From positions 3,720,501-3,784,500 of the forward strand of contig NZ_WYDQ01000001.1 in assembly GCF_024105635.1 (NCBI RefSeq): a stretch of DNA of 64,000 nucleotides, given 5' to 3'. The translations under genes were made by a program, and so were the position numbers. A model generated the notes under the pieces. It was not told the DNA's origin and did not search any database. It worked only from the letters and a program-made list of their open reading frames with translations. This DNA comes from Oceanicola sp. 502str15 (GTDB lineage Bacteria > Pseudomonadota > Alphaproteobacteria > Rhodobacterales > Rhodobacteraceae). The first letter of the stretch is position 1. Each line of letters begins with the position of its first letter. Of the stretch, positions 1-7,809 are shown in pieces.

Positions 1-614
1 TCGATGATTACCAGGGCTTCGTCGACTACGTGAAGGCCAACCCGGGCGAGATCCGCATCGGCGCCACCGGCCCCGGCGGCCTGCCCTCGGTCATCACCGC
101 GATGATGAACGAAGTCGAAGGCGACCTCGACATGATCGCCGTGCCCTACGACGGCGACGGCCCGGCGCTGACCGCCATGCAGGGCGGCGCGGTCGACGTG
201 ATGCCCGCAGTGCTCGGCGCCGCCATCGAAGGCGTGCGCGCCGGCAACATGAAGGCGCTCGCCGTCTTCGACGTCGAAGCGGCCGCAAAGCTGCCCGACG
301 TGCCGATCGTGACCTCGTTCAACGAAGGCTACAACACCTTCCTGCCGTGGGGCTCCTTCTTCGGGGTCTTCGCGCCCAAGGACACGCCCGAGGACGTGGT
401 CGCCAAGCTGTCGGAGGCTTTCGCCACCGGCGCCGAGCACCCCGACTTCCTCGCGCTGATGGACGACCGTGGCTTCAAGATGATGAACATCTCCGGCGAC
501 GAGGCGCAGGCCTTTCTCGACAAGTGGCAGCAGGGCACGACCTGGCTGCTGAACGACGCCGGCCTCACCAAGGCGTCGCCCGAAGAGTTCGGCATCGCGC
601 GCCCGGGCGAGTGA
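1..614 (+). CDS. tctC: TctC-family solute-binding protein, 5' truncated by window edge
   Basis: This is the C-terminal 203 residues of a periplasmic binding protein of a tripartite tricarboxylate transporter (TTT). The reading frame is open from base 3, so the gene starts upstream of the window and the first in-frame GTG at 30 is not the true start. The family-typical stretch RIGATGPGG and the later segment naming VDVMPAVLGA are visible, as is a C-terminal domain with a FFGVFAPKDTP motif. The tctB and tctA membrane genes follow on the same strand, so it supplies their ligand. The ligand cannot be read from the sequence. The downstream shikimate dehydrogenase-like gene hints at a quinate- or shikimate-like carboxylate, but that is inference only. 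Confidence 0.9.
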   Translation, partial: DDYQGFVDYVKANPGEIRIGATGPGGLPSVITAMMNEVEGDLDMIAVPYDGDGPALTAMQGGAVDVMPAVLGAAIEGVRAGNMKALAVFDVEAAAKLPDVPIVTSFNEGYNTFLPWGSFFGVFAPKDTPEDVVAKLSEAFATGAEHPDFLALMDDRGFKMMNISGDEAQAFLDKWQQGTTWLLNDAGLTKASPEEFGIARPGE

Positions 615-620
615 TCATCT

Positions 621-649
621 GGCGGACGGCCCCTGCCGGGCCGTCCGCC
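621..649 (+). other. intercistronic GC hairpin, tctC-tctB
   Basis: GGCGGACGGCCC at 621-632 pairs perfectly with 638-649 around a 5-base loop. No T-tract follows, so this is not a classical rho-independent terminator. Its place just after the binding-protein stop codon and before tctB suggests a 3'-end stabiliser or partial attenuator that lets the binding protein be made in excess over the membrane subunits. Confidence 0.75.
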
Positions 650-731
650 GACCTGACATCGGGCGCCGCCGTCAGCCACGACGCAGCGCGCCCGCCTTCA
701 ACCCGCTTTCACACCAATCACGGAGCCCGAC

Positions 732-1295
732 ATGGACTCTCCCGACCCGCAGTACCGCAACGGCATCCCGGGCGACCAGGACGGCCCGCAAACCGCGCGC
801 CGCCCGGGCGAACTCGTGTTCACCCTGCTGCTTTGCCTCGCAAGCCTCTACCTGCTCTGGAGCGCCTACGGGATCGCCGGGTTCGACGCGCTCTCCAGCC
901 CCGGTGCCGTACCGATGGGCACCACCGCGATTATGGTGATCGCCTCCGTGATCCTGCTCGCCCGCACCGCGCGCCTGCCCAGGGTGTTGGGCGAAAAGCT
1001 GGGCGACGAAGTGCTCCCATGGGTCGTGCTCATCTTTGCCGGTCTGCTCGTGGTCTTCTCGCTCCTGCTCCAGCCGCTGGGCTTTCTGCCGACCGCCTTC
1101 CTGTTCCTGGTGGCAGCGATCAAGATCCTCGGGCGGCGCAGCTGGGGTTTCACGCTCACGGTGTCGCTCGCCTCGCTGGTCGTGATCTGGGTCATCTTCC
1201 GCGTGGTCTTCACCGTCCTCATGCCCTCGGGCATCGTGCCTGAGGCCGAGTTCATCCAGCTCATGCGCAATCTCTTCAACGGCGGGGGCGCATGA
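732..1295 (+). CDS. tctB: TctB-family small membrane subunit of TTT transporter
   Basis: A 187-residue membrane protein with about four hydrophobic segments (roughly residues 27-50, 64-82, 93-132 and 136-162) and a polar N-terminal tail of about 25 residues. Length and topology match TctB, the poorly conserved small permease subunit of TTT carriers, which works in the inner membrane with TctA. It sits between tctC and tctA, and its stop overlaps the tctA start as ATGA. Identification rests mainly on topology and gene order, because TctB proteins share little sequence. Confidence 0.88.
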   Translation: MDSPDPQYRNGIPGDQDGPQTARRPGELVFTLLLCLASLYLLWSAYGIAGFDALSSPGAVPMGTTAIMVIASVILLARTARLPRVLGEKLGDEVLPWVVLIFAGLLVVFSLLLQPLGFLPTAFLFLVAAIKILGRRSWGFTLTVSLASLVVIWVIFRVVFTVLMPSGIVPEAEFIQLMRNLFNGGGA

Positions 1296-2812
1296 TGGAA
1301 ACGCTCGCAGCCCTCTTCACCGTCGTCACCCAGCCCGAACTTCTGGCCATGGTGGCGATCGGCACCTTCCTCGGCATCTACGTCGGCGCGATCCCGGGCC
1401 TTTCGGTCACGATGGCGGTGTCGATCCTGATCTCCTTCACCTTCTCCTGGGACGTCTACCCTGCCATCTCGCTGATGATCGGCATCTACATGGGCGGGGT
1501 CTACGGCGGGGCGCGAACGGCGATCCTGCTCAACATCCCCGGCGCCCCCTGCGCAATCGCAACCGCGATGGACGGCTATCCGATGGCGCAACGCGGCGAG
1601 GCCGGGCAGGCCATCGGCGTGACCACCACGATGTCGTTCTTCGGCGGGCTTGTCGGCATCGCCGTGTTGGCCGCTGCCGCGCCCCTGGTGTCGGACTTCG
1701 CGCTGCGCTTCCAGCCGCGCGACTACATGCTGCTGGCCGTGCTGGGCATCCTGCTGGTCGGCTCGCTCTCGCAGGGCTCACTGGTGAAGGGCATTTTCGC
1801 CGGGGCGCTGGGCATCGCCATCGGCGCGGTCGGGCGCGATCCGCTCACTTTCACCGAGCGCTTCACCTTCGACTTCCAGATCATGGAAGGCGGCATCAGC
1901 TTCATTGCAGTGATGATCGGCATGTTCGGCGTTTCAGAGGCGCTGCTCCAGCTGCGCCACGTCGGCCAGCCTACGGTCCGCCAGAAAATCACCCGCATCG
2001 TCCCCTCGCTTTCCACCGTGCGCAAACACCTGCCGCTCAGCCTGCAAACCTCCACCATCGGTGTGGTGATCGGCGCGCTTCCCGGCACCGGCGGCGACAT
2101 TGCTGCACTCATGGCCTACGACCACGCCAAGCGCGTCACCAAGAACCCCGAGCGCCCCTTTGGACAGGGCGCGATGGAGGGGCTGGTCGCGCCCGAAACC
2201 GCCAACAACGCCGCCGTCGGCGGGGCCTTCATCCCGATGATGACGCTGGGCATTCCGGGCGATGCGGTGACGGCCATCATGATCGGCGCGCTCTTCATCC
2301 ACGGGCTCAATCCGGGGCCGATGCTGATGGTCGACCAGCCAGACATGTTCTGGTTCATCGTTGGCGCCCTGGTCACGGCCAACTTCTTCATGCTGCTGTT
2401 CGGGCTCACCGGCATCCGGCTCTTCACCAAGATCGTCGAGATGCCCCGCGCGGTGCTGATCCCGCTGATCATGCTGCTCTCCATCGTCGGCGCCTATGCG
2501 GTGAACAACTCGCTGACCGATGTCTACTGGATGCTCGGCTTCGGGGTCTTCGGCTACTTCATGCGCCACTACGGCTACCCGCTCGGCCCGGTGATCCTCG
2601 GCGTGATTCTCTCCCGCCTGCTAGATGACAACTGGCGCCGCGCGATCATCTCCGAGCGCGAAGACTTCTGGCGCTTCATGGGCGGCGTCGTCAGCTCGCC
2701 GCTGTCGCTGACCCTCTTCATCGGCGTCATCCTCATCTTCGTGTCGCAAACCCCGCTCTGGACATGGGGCAAGGCCCGCCTCTTCGGACGCAACAAGGAA
2801 CCCCAGCAATGA
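1292..2812 (+). CDS. tctA: TctA-family large permease subunit of TTT transporter
   Basis: A 506-residue polytopic inner-membrane protein, the usual TctA length. It carries both conserved TctA blocks: ILLNIPGAPCAIATAMDGYP in the N-terminal half and GALPGTGGDIAALMAYDHAK in the second half, followed by the conserved APETANNAAVGG. It forms the secondary, ion-driven transport channel that takes carboxylates from the TctC binding protein. The start overlaps the tctB stop and its own stop overlaps the next ATG, so the operon is translationally coupled. Confidence 0.96.
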   Translation: MMETLAALFTVVTQPELLAMVAIGTFLGIYVGAIPGLSVTMAVSILISFTFSWDVYPAISLMIGIYMGGVYGGARTAILLNIPGAPCAIATAMDGYPMAQRGEAGQAIGVTTTMSFFGGLVGIAVLAAAAPLVSDFALRFQPRDYMLLAVLGILLVGSLSQGSLVKGIFAGALGIAIGAVGRDPLTFTERFTFDFQIMEGGISFIAVMIGMFGVSEALLQLRHVGQPTVRQKITRIVPSLSTVRKHLPLSLQTSTIGVVIGALPGTGGDIAALMAYDHAKRVTKNPERPFGQGAMEGLVAPETANNAAVGGAFIPMMTLGIPGDAVTAIMIGALFIHGLNPGPMLMVDQPDMFWFIVGALVTANFFMLLFGLTGIRLFTKIVEMPRAVLIPLIMLLSIVGAYAVNNSLTDVYWMLGFGVFGYFMRHYGYPLGPVILGVILSRLLDDNWRRAIISEREDFWRFMGGVVSSPLSLTLFIGVILIFVSQTPLWTWGKARLFGRNKEPQQ

Positions 2813-3645
2813 CCGCCCTCAAGCTCGGCCTCATCGGAGACAACATCGCCAAGTCCAGCGCCCCCCGGCTGCACGGATTTGCGGGGGCGCAGAATGGCAT
2901 CGAGGTGCAGTATGACCGGCTGGTGCCGGCGCAGATGGGCGAGGCCTTCGAGGAGGTCTTCGCCAACTGCGCCCCGCGCGGCTATCGCGGCATCAACGTG
3001 ACCTACCCTTACAAGGAGCGCGCCGCCGAGAAGGTGGCGATCGAAGATCCGCTGGTGAAGGCCATGGGCGCGGTCAACACCGTACTCTTCGAGCCGGAGG
3101 GGCCGCAGGGGCACAACACCGATTACACCGGCTTCATCGCCGCCTACCGCGTTGCGCGGGGCGAGGACGCGCCGGGCGTGGCCTGCCTCGTCGGCACCGG
3201 CGGCGTGGGCCGTGCGCTGGCCTTCGGGCTGGTGGCACTCGGCGCCTCAGAGATCCGCCTCTGCGACCGTGACACCGCCAAGGCCGAGGCGCTGGCCGCC
3301 GATCTGGGGGCGCTGCCCAAGGCCCCGCGCCTCGTGGTCGAGCCCGATGCCCGCCGCGCCAGTTCCGGCGCTGCCGGCCTGCTCAACGGCTCACCGCTGG
3401 GGATGGACGGGATCGGCGGAAATGCCTTTCCCGACGGGGCGACCAAGGGCGCGACCTGGGTGTTCGATGCGGTCTACACGCCGGTCGAAACCCCCTTCGT
3501 GGCCGAGGCCCGCGCCGGCGGGCTGCAGGTGATTTCAGGCTACGAGCTGTTCTTCTGGCAGGGCGTGCATGCCTGGGGTCACTTCTCGGGCACACCGCTC
3601 GACGAGGCGGCGCTGCGATCCGCGCTGGCAGCCCCCGCGGGCTGA
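2809..3645 (+). CDS. shikimate/quinate dehydrogenase-like protein
   Basis: A 278-residue protein of the AroE/YdiB family, which interconverts shikimate (or quinate) and the 3-dehydro acid with NAD(P). The N-terminal substrate domain shows AKSSAPRLHGF and GINVTYPYK with the catalytic-type lysine, then HNTDYTGF. The NAD(P) domain begins with the glycine-rich LVGTGGVGRAL near residue 130. The ATG at 2809 overlaps the tctA stop (ATGA) and gives the normal family length; the frame remains open upstream, but inside tctA. Being coupled to a TTT transporter rather than to aromatic biosynthesis genes suggests a catabolic role on an imported quinate- or shikimate-like acid. The last 67 bases overlap the convergent iron ATPase gene. 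Confidence 0.85.
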   Translation: MTALKLGLIGDNIAKSSAPRLHGFAGAQNGIEVQYDRLVPAQMGEAFEEVFANCAPRGYRGINVTYPYKERAAEKVAIEDPLVKAMGAVNTVLFEPEGPQGHNTDYTGFIAAYRVARGEDAPGVACLVGTGGVGRALAFGLVALGASEIRLCDRDTAKAEALAADLGALPKAPRLVVEPDARRASSGAAGLLNGSPLGMDGIGGNAFPDGATKGATWVFDAVYTPVETPFVAEARAGGLQVISGYELFFWQGVHAWGHFSGTPLDEAALRSALAAPAG

Positions 3646-4448
3646 AACTCCGCGCCAATCTCCCCTGCGCCGCTCTCCACCGGGTCGCTCGGCACCACCA
3701 CATCGGCACCGCGCACCCGCACCACATCGAGCCCGGTCTCGAACAGCCCGCTCAGCACGCCCTTGGTCATCGCAAGGCTGCGCGGCCCCGATTTCACGAT
3801 CTGCCCGTCCTTCAGCGCAATGATCCTGTCGGCATAGCGGGCGGTCGCGCCGAGGTCGTGCATCACGATGATGATGCTCCGCTCGCCCTCCACCCCGGGG
3901 CGCGACATGGCGTGAAGCCGCTCCATCAGGTCGCGCACGTGGCGCGGATCGAGCGCGGCAAGCGGCTCGTCGAGAAGCAGCCACGGGGTTTCCTGCGCCC
4001 AGGCCATGGCAACGAAGGCCCGCTGGCGCTGCCCGCCCGAGAGCGTGTCGATCTGGCGATGGGCCAGGTCGCCAAGGTCGAAGTGGGCGAGCGCATCGGC
4101 CACCATCTGCCGGTCGCGGGCCGAGGGGCGGCCCTTGTGGTAGGACCAGCGGCCGAAGGTCACGAGATCCTCCACCGTCAGCCGCGCCGTCACCTGATCG
4201 GTCTGCATCAGCAGCGCCACCAGCCGCGCCCGCGCCATCGGCGCGATCCCGGCCACGTCCTGCCCCTCCACCTGCACCCGCCCCTCATCGGCGGGCAGAA
4301 GCCCGGCGATGGCGTGCAGCAGGGTCGACTTGCCCGCCCCGTTCGGCCCGATCAGCGCGGTGATCCCGCCGCTGCCGAAGTTGAGCGAGAGGTCGCGGAG
4401 CACGGGCTTTTCGCCCCGGTTCACGGTGAGGTTGGCAATCCGGATCAA
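3579..4448 (-). CDS. iron-siderophore ABC transporter ATP-binding protein (FepC type)
   Basis: A 289-residue cytoplasmic ATPase that drives Fe-siderophore or heme import through the two upstream permeases. Walker A GPNGAGKST is at residues 34-42, the signature LSGGQ at 136-140, Walker B LLLDEP at 157-162, and a switch histidine follows in IVMHDLG. It is the last gene of a four-gene operon and overlaps the previous permease by 4 bases. The protein is about 30 residues longer than typical FepC. The Ala/Ser-rich tail is encoded in DNA antisense to the end of the dehydrogenase gene and so may be a recent run-on. Confidence 0.93.
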   Translation of the reverse strand: MIRIANLTVNRGEKPVLRDLSLNFGSGGITALIGPNGAGKSTLLHAIAGLLPADEGRVQVEGQDVAGIAPMARARLVALLMQTDQVTARLTVEDLVTFGRWSYHKGRPSARDRQMVADALAHFDLGDLAHRQIDTLSGGQRQRAFVAMAWAQETPWLLLDEPLAALDPRHVRDLMERLHAMSRPGVEGERSIIIVMHDLGATARYADRIIALKDGQIVKSGPRSLAMTKGVLSGLFETGLDVVRVRGADVVVPSDPVESGAGEIGAEFQPAGAASADRSAASSSGVPEK

Positions 4449-5392
4449 CGGGCTGACCTTTTGAGCAGGAGGACGAGAAACAGCAATCCGCCGAGAAACT
4501 CGACCACCACGGCGAGGGTGGATTGCAAGCCGAGCAGCCGCTCGAACACGAACTGCCCGGCCACGAGGATCGCGGCACCGATCAGCGCGGCGGCGGGGAT
4601 GAGGGTGATGTGCCGCCAGCTTCGGGTGAGCCGGTAGGCGAGGCTGGCGGCGATCAGCCCAAGGAAGGTGACAGGCCCGACAAGCGCGGTCGAGAGCGCG
4701 ACCATCAACGCCACCAGCGCAAGCCCGAGCAGCACCACCCGGTCATGGTCCAGCCCGATCCCCCGCGCGGTCTGCCGCCCCAGCCCGGCCGCATCGAGCG
4801 AGGGGGCGAGCCAGAGCGCTCCGGCAAGGGTGGCGGCGAGGGTGAGGCTGGCAATCGCCAGCACGGCGGGGTCGACGGCGGTGAAACTGGCAAAACTCGC
4901 CTGCTGCACGATGGCAAATTCCGAGGGGTCGAGCAGGCGCTGCGCAAAGCTGGTGAGCCCGCGCAGGAAGATGCCGAGGATCACCCCGGTCAGCACCATC
5001 CGCAGAATGTCCGAAGCCCCGCGCCGCAGCAGCAGGGCAAAGAGCGCAAGGCTTGCGGCCACGAGGCACCCGGCCTCGGCAAAGAACTGCACCATCTGCC
5101 CGGTCCCGGCCTGCGCCGCGCCGCCGAAGAGCAGCACGATCGCGGTCTGGATGAAGATGTAGAGCGCATCGAAGCCCACGATCCCCGGGGTGAGCAGCCG
5201 GTTCTCGGTGATGGTCTGAAAGATCACCGTCGCCGCCCCGATCGCCGCGCCCACCACCAGCAACGAGGCCAGCTTGGTGGCCCTCAGCGTCAGGATGAAC
5301 TCGACTGGCGCGCGCAGATTCCACGCCAGAAAGAGCGCGATGAACAGCGCGAGCGCGAGGGCGAGGGGCAGGAGGCGGCGGGCGTCAGGCAT
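4445..5392 (-). CDS. iron-siderophore ABC transporter permease (FecCD family)
   Basis: A 315-residue FecCD/BtuC-type permease with about nine to ten hydrophobic segments. The ATG at 5392 (MPDARR) is preferred over a longer frame to 5470, because it starts 8 bases inside the end of the preceding permease gene and begins directly before the first membrane helix. Characteristic segments include LLVVGAAIGAATVIFQTI, the loop after the second helix, and VGPVTFLGLIAASLAYRL near residue 240, the usual coupling-helix area. It pairs with the following gene product in the inner membrane. Confidence 0.92.
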   Translation of the reverse strand: MPDARRLLPLALALALFIALFLAWNLRAPVEFILTLRATKLASLLVVGAAIGAATVIFQTITENRLLTPGIVGFDALYIFIQTAIVLLFGGAAQAGTGQMVQFFAEAGCLVAASLALFALLLRRGASDILRMVLTGVILGIFLRGLTSFAQRLLDPSEFAIVQQASFASFTAVDPAVLAIASLTLAATLAGALWLAPSLDAAGLGRQTARGIGLDHDRVVLLGLALVALMVALSTALVGPVTFLGLIAASLAYRLTRSWRHITLIPAAALIGAAILVAGQFVFERLLGLQSTLAVVVEFLGGLLFLVLLLKRSAR

Positions 5393-6356
5393 TGCTGTTC
5401 TGCCTCTGTCTGAGGCGGCGTGGGGCGGCGTTGAGCAGCCACAGGAACAGCCCTGCGCCCAGCACCGCAAAGATCGTGCCCGCCGGAATTTCGTAGGGCC
5501 AGCGCACCACCCGCCCGATGATGTCGCAGGCCAGCACCGAGACGGCCCCGAGCCATGCGGTCAGGCCGAGGTTGCGGCGCAGGTTGTCGCCCCGCCAGCG
5601 CGAGATGATGTTGGGCACCACGAGGCCGACAAAGGGAATGGCGCCCACCGTCACCACCACGGCAGCGGTGATGACCGCCACCAGCAGCAGCCCGGCCAGC
5701 AGGGTCTGGCGGTAGTTGAGGCCAAGCGAGCGGGCGGCGTCCTCTCCGAGGCCGAGCAGGGTGATCCGGTCGGCGGCGATGTAGAGCAGCGGGGCCAGCA
5801 CGGCGACGATCCAGAGCAGCTCGTAGCGCCCGGCCAACACCCCCGAGAACTCGCCCGACATCCAGGTGCCGAGGTATTGCAGCAGGTCGGTCGTCCAGGC
5901 CAGCCAGAGCGCGGCGGCACCGAGAATGCCGCCATAGATCAGCCCCACCAACGGCAGCAGCACCGGGTCGCGGCGCGGCACCCGGCGGGCCAGCAGCAAA
6001 AAGCCCAGCGTGCCCAGCAGCGCGGCCCCGGCGGCCACCGACATCTTCACCATCAGCGCCGCGCCCGGTGCCACGAGGGTGACGGCGAGCAGCCCCAGCA
6101 TGGCCGCCTCAGGCGTGCCGACCAGCCCCGGCTCAACCAGCCGGTTCTGCACCGCCATCTGCACCACCACACCCGCCAGCGCCAGCCCGGCCCCGGCCAG
6201 CAGGGCGGCAAGGGTGCGCGGCACGCGGCTGACGGCAATCAGCAGCCCGCTGTCCACGTCTCCCGAAAAGAGGCTCGCCGCCCCGATCAGCACCGAGGTG
6301 CAGATCAGGACGGCGAGGATCAATCCGGCGGTGAGCCAAAGCGTCTTGCGGCTCAA
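5385..6356 (-). CDS. iron-siderophore ABC transporter permease (FecCD family)
   Basis: A 323-residue polytopic permease. Family motifs include LLAGAGLALAGVVVQMAVQN with the conserved NRLVEPGLVG that follows (the GxxxQ...NPLAxPxxLG equivalent), and AIPFVGLVVPNIISR, the conserved GxIxFVGLxxPHxxR region. It forms the heterodimeric channel with the downstream permease. Its ATG overlaps the binding-protein stop by 4 bases, so the operon runs binding protein, permease, permease, ATPase. Confidence 0.94.
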   Translation of the reverse strand: MSRKTLWLTAGLILAVLICTSVLIGAASLFSGDVDSGLLIAVSRVPRTLAALLAGAGLALAGVVVQMAVQNRLVEPGLVGTPEAAMLGLLAVTLVAPGAALMVKMSVAAGAALLGTLGFLLLARRVPRRDPVLLPLVGLIYGGILGAAALWLAWTTDLLQYLGTWMSGEFSGVLAGRYELLWIVAVLAPLLYIAADRITLLGLGEDAARSLGLNYRQTLLAGLLLVAVITAAVVVTVGAIPFVGLVVPNIISRWRGDNLRRNLGLTAWLGAVSVLACDIIGRVVRWPYEIPAGTIFAVLGAGLFLWLLNAAPRRLRQRQNSNA

Positions 6357-7258
6357 TTGCTGGCCCCGGCGCCCTCCAGCGCCGTGGTGACCTCACCGAT
6401 GGAGCCCAGCATCGAGTTGATGCCACCCCCGGCGAGGTAGAGCGGGGCAGGGTCCAGATACACGATCTGTCCGGCCTTGCCCGCCTTGGTGCCCGCAACC
6501 AGCGGCGTGTCGAGCACGGCGGCAGCGGCCTCGCCCTCCTGCCCGATGGCGGCGCCACGGTCGATCACGAAGATCCAGTCCGGGTCGGTTTCGGCCACGA
6601 ACTCGAAGGAAACCGCCTCGCCATGGCCCTCGGCCACGATGTCGGGGAAGGCCTCGGGAATGCCGAGGGTGGTGTGCAGCCAGCCAAAGCGGCTGTCGTC
6701 GCCATAGGCCGAGATCTTGCCGCCGTTCACCAGCAGGATCAGCGCATCGCCCTTGCCTTCGGCAGCGGTCTGCGCGCCGGCAACGGCCTCGTCGAGCTTG
6801 GCCTCCAGCGCGGCAGCCTGCTCCTCGGCACCGAACAGCTTGCCATAGGCCTCCAGCCGGGCCTTGCCCTCGCCCACCACGTCAAGGCCGATGGTCATGT
6901 CGAGCGTCGGAGCGATCTGCGAGAGCGGCTCCACCTGCTTCTGCGAGCGGCCCCCTGCGACGATCAGATCGGGGCCGAGCGAGGCCAGCGCCTCGAAATC
7001 CGGCTCGAACAGGCTGCCCACGGGCTGGGCTGCCGCAAAGACATCGGCCAGGTAGGCCGGCGGGGTGAACTGGGGCACGGCGGCAATTGTGACACCGAGG
7101 GCCGAGAGCGTGTCGATCGCGGCAATGTCGAGCGCCACGACGGTTTCGGGCGCTTGCGGGGCGGCCACCGGGCCTGCGGCGGTTTCGATCTCGACGGACT
7201 GGGCCGCCACCGCGCCGGGCAGCAGGACCAGGGCAGCGAGGGGAACGAACGATTTCAT
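6353..7258 (-). CDS. periplasmic iron-siderophore/heme binding protein
   Basis: A 301-residue cluster-III binding protein with a clear signal peptide (MKSFVPLAALVLLPGAVAAQ, cut after about residue 19). It has the TroA/FatB-type layout: PETVVALDIAAIDTLSALG, a LGPDLIVAGGRS segment and a helical linker near the centre. It captures Fe-siderophore or a related chelate in the periplasm and passes it to the FecCD permeases encoded immediately downstream. It is the first gene of the operon and reads away from the DUF2218 and receptor genes. The substrate is not determined by sequence. Confidence 0.93.
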   Translation of the reverse strand: MKSFVPLAALVLLPGAVAAQSVEIETAAGPVAAPQAPETVVALDIAAIDTLSALGVTIAAVPQFTPPAYLADVFAAAQPVGSLFEPDFEALASLGPDLIVAGGRSQKQVEPLSQIAPTLDMTIGLDVVGEGKARLEAYGKLFGAEEQAAALEAKLDEAVAGAQTAAEGKGDALILLVNGGKISAYGDDSRFGWLHTTLGIPEAFPDIVAEGHGEAVSFEFVAETDPDWIFVIDRGAAIGQEGEAAAAVLDTPLVAGTKAGKAGQIVYLDPAPLYLAGGGINSMLGSIGEVTTALEGAGASN

Positions 7259-7351
7259 GGGGCCTCTCTTGGGGTTCGGTGTTCAGGGCTGGACAAACCC
7301 GATTCATTTCATCAGGTTTATACCCGACAAAAGAACTCAGAGATTAGACAG

Positions 7352-7660
7352 ATGCAAGAGCAACTCCATGACACCGGCAGGTTTTCGACCAAACTGGCCA
7401 GCAAGTACCTGCAACAACTGTGCAAACATTTCGCCCACAAGATTGAGGTGAGGTTCGATGAAACCTTTGGCGAGGCGGCCTTGCCGGTCGGTCCCGCCGT
7501 GCTGAAGGCCGAACCCGACGCGCTGGTGGTCACCATCACGGCTGCCGACGAGGAGGGCCTGCAACGGGCACGGGGCGCGATCGACAACCACCTCGTGCGC
7601 TTCGCCTTCCGCGAGAACTTCGAAAAGATGGACTGGGAACGCCTCGCAACCGCGTCCTGA
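7352..7660 (+). CDS. DUF2218 family protein
   Basis: A 102-residue cytoplasmic protein without signal peptide or membrane segment. The pattern LASKYLQQLCKHFAHKIEV near the N-terminus and the C-terminal IDNHLVRFAFRENFEKMDW are typical of DUF2218, a small family often found next to iron and siderophore transport genes. The ATG at 7352 is chosen because the frame reading in from upstream is only an antisense shadow of the binding-protein gene. It lies between the divergent iron ABC operon and the TonB-dependent receptor. Biochemical function is unknown; an accessory role in releasing or sensing iron is inference from context. Confidence 0.85.
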   Translation: MQEQLHDTGRFSTKLASKYLQQLCKHFAHKIEVRFDETFGEAALPVGPAVLKAEPDALVVTITAADEEGLQRARGAIDNHLVRFAFRENFEKMDWERLATAS

Positions 7661-7694
7661 ATGCAACGGTCCTTCTCGAAGGGCCGCAGCTTCT

Positions 7695-7709
7695 TGACTC
7701 TTTTGGTCA
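7695..7709. promoter_or_regulatory. Iron-Rhodo-box-like site (TGA-N9-TCA)
   Basis: TGACTCTTTTGGTCA fits the TGA-N9-TCA consensus proposed for the iron-responsive regulator RirA in Alphaproteobacteria. The palindrome extends one base further on each side (TTGAC-N7-GTCAA, 7694-7710). It lies 101 bases upstream of the receptor start codon, a good position to control it. The assignment is by consensus match only. Confidence 0.55.
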
Positions 7710-7809
7710 ACTAATCCAGTCGAGCCGCAATCCGAGCCGCCAGCCGACGTGTCCAAGCGTCTTTCGTGCCAGCCAGCCGACACCACGAAAGAACTTGGGA
7801 CACCACGTC

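Noticed and set aside
7259..7351. Fur, RirA or Irr box in front of the iron ABC operon
   Set aside because: TGATGAAATGAATC on the minus strand comes close to TGA-N9-TCA but the last base differs; no convincing palindrome is present.
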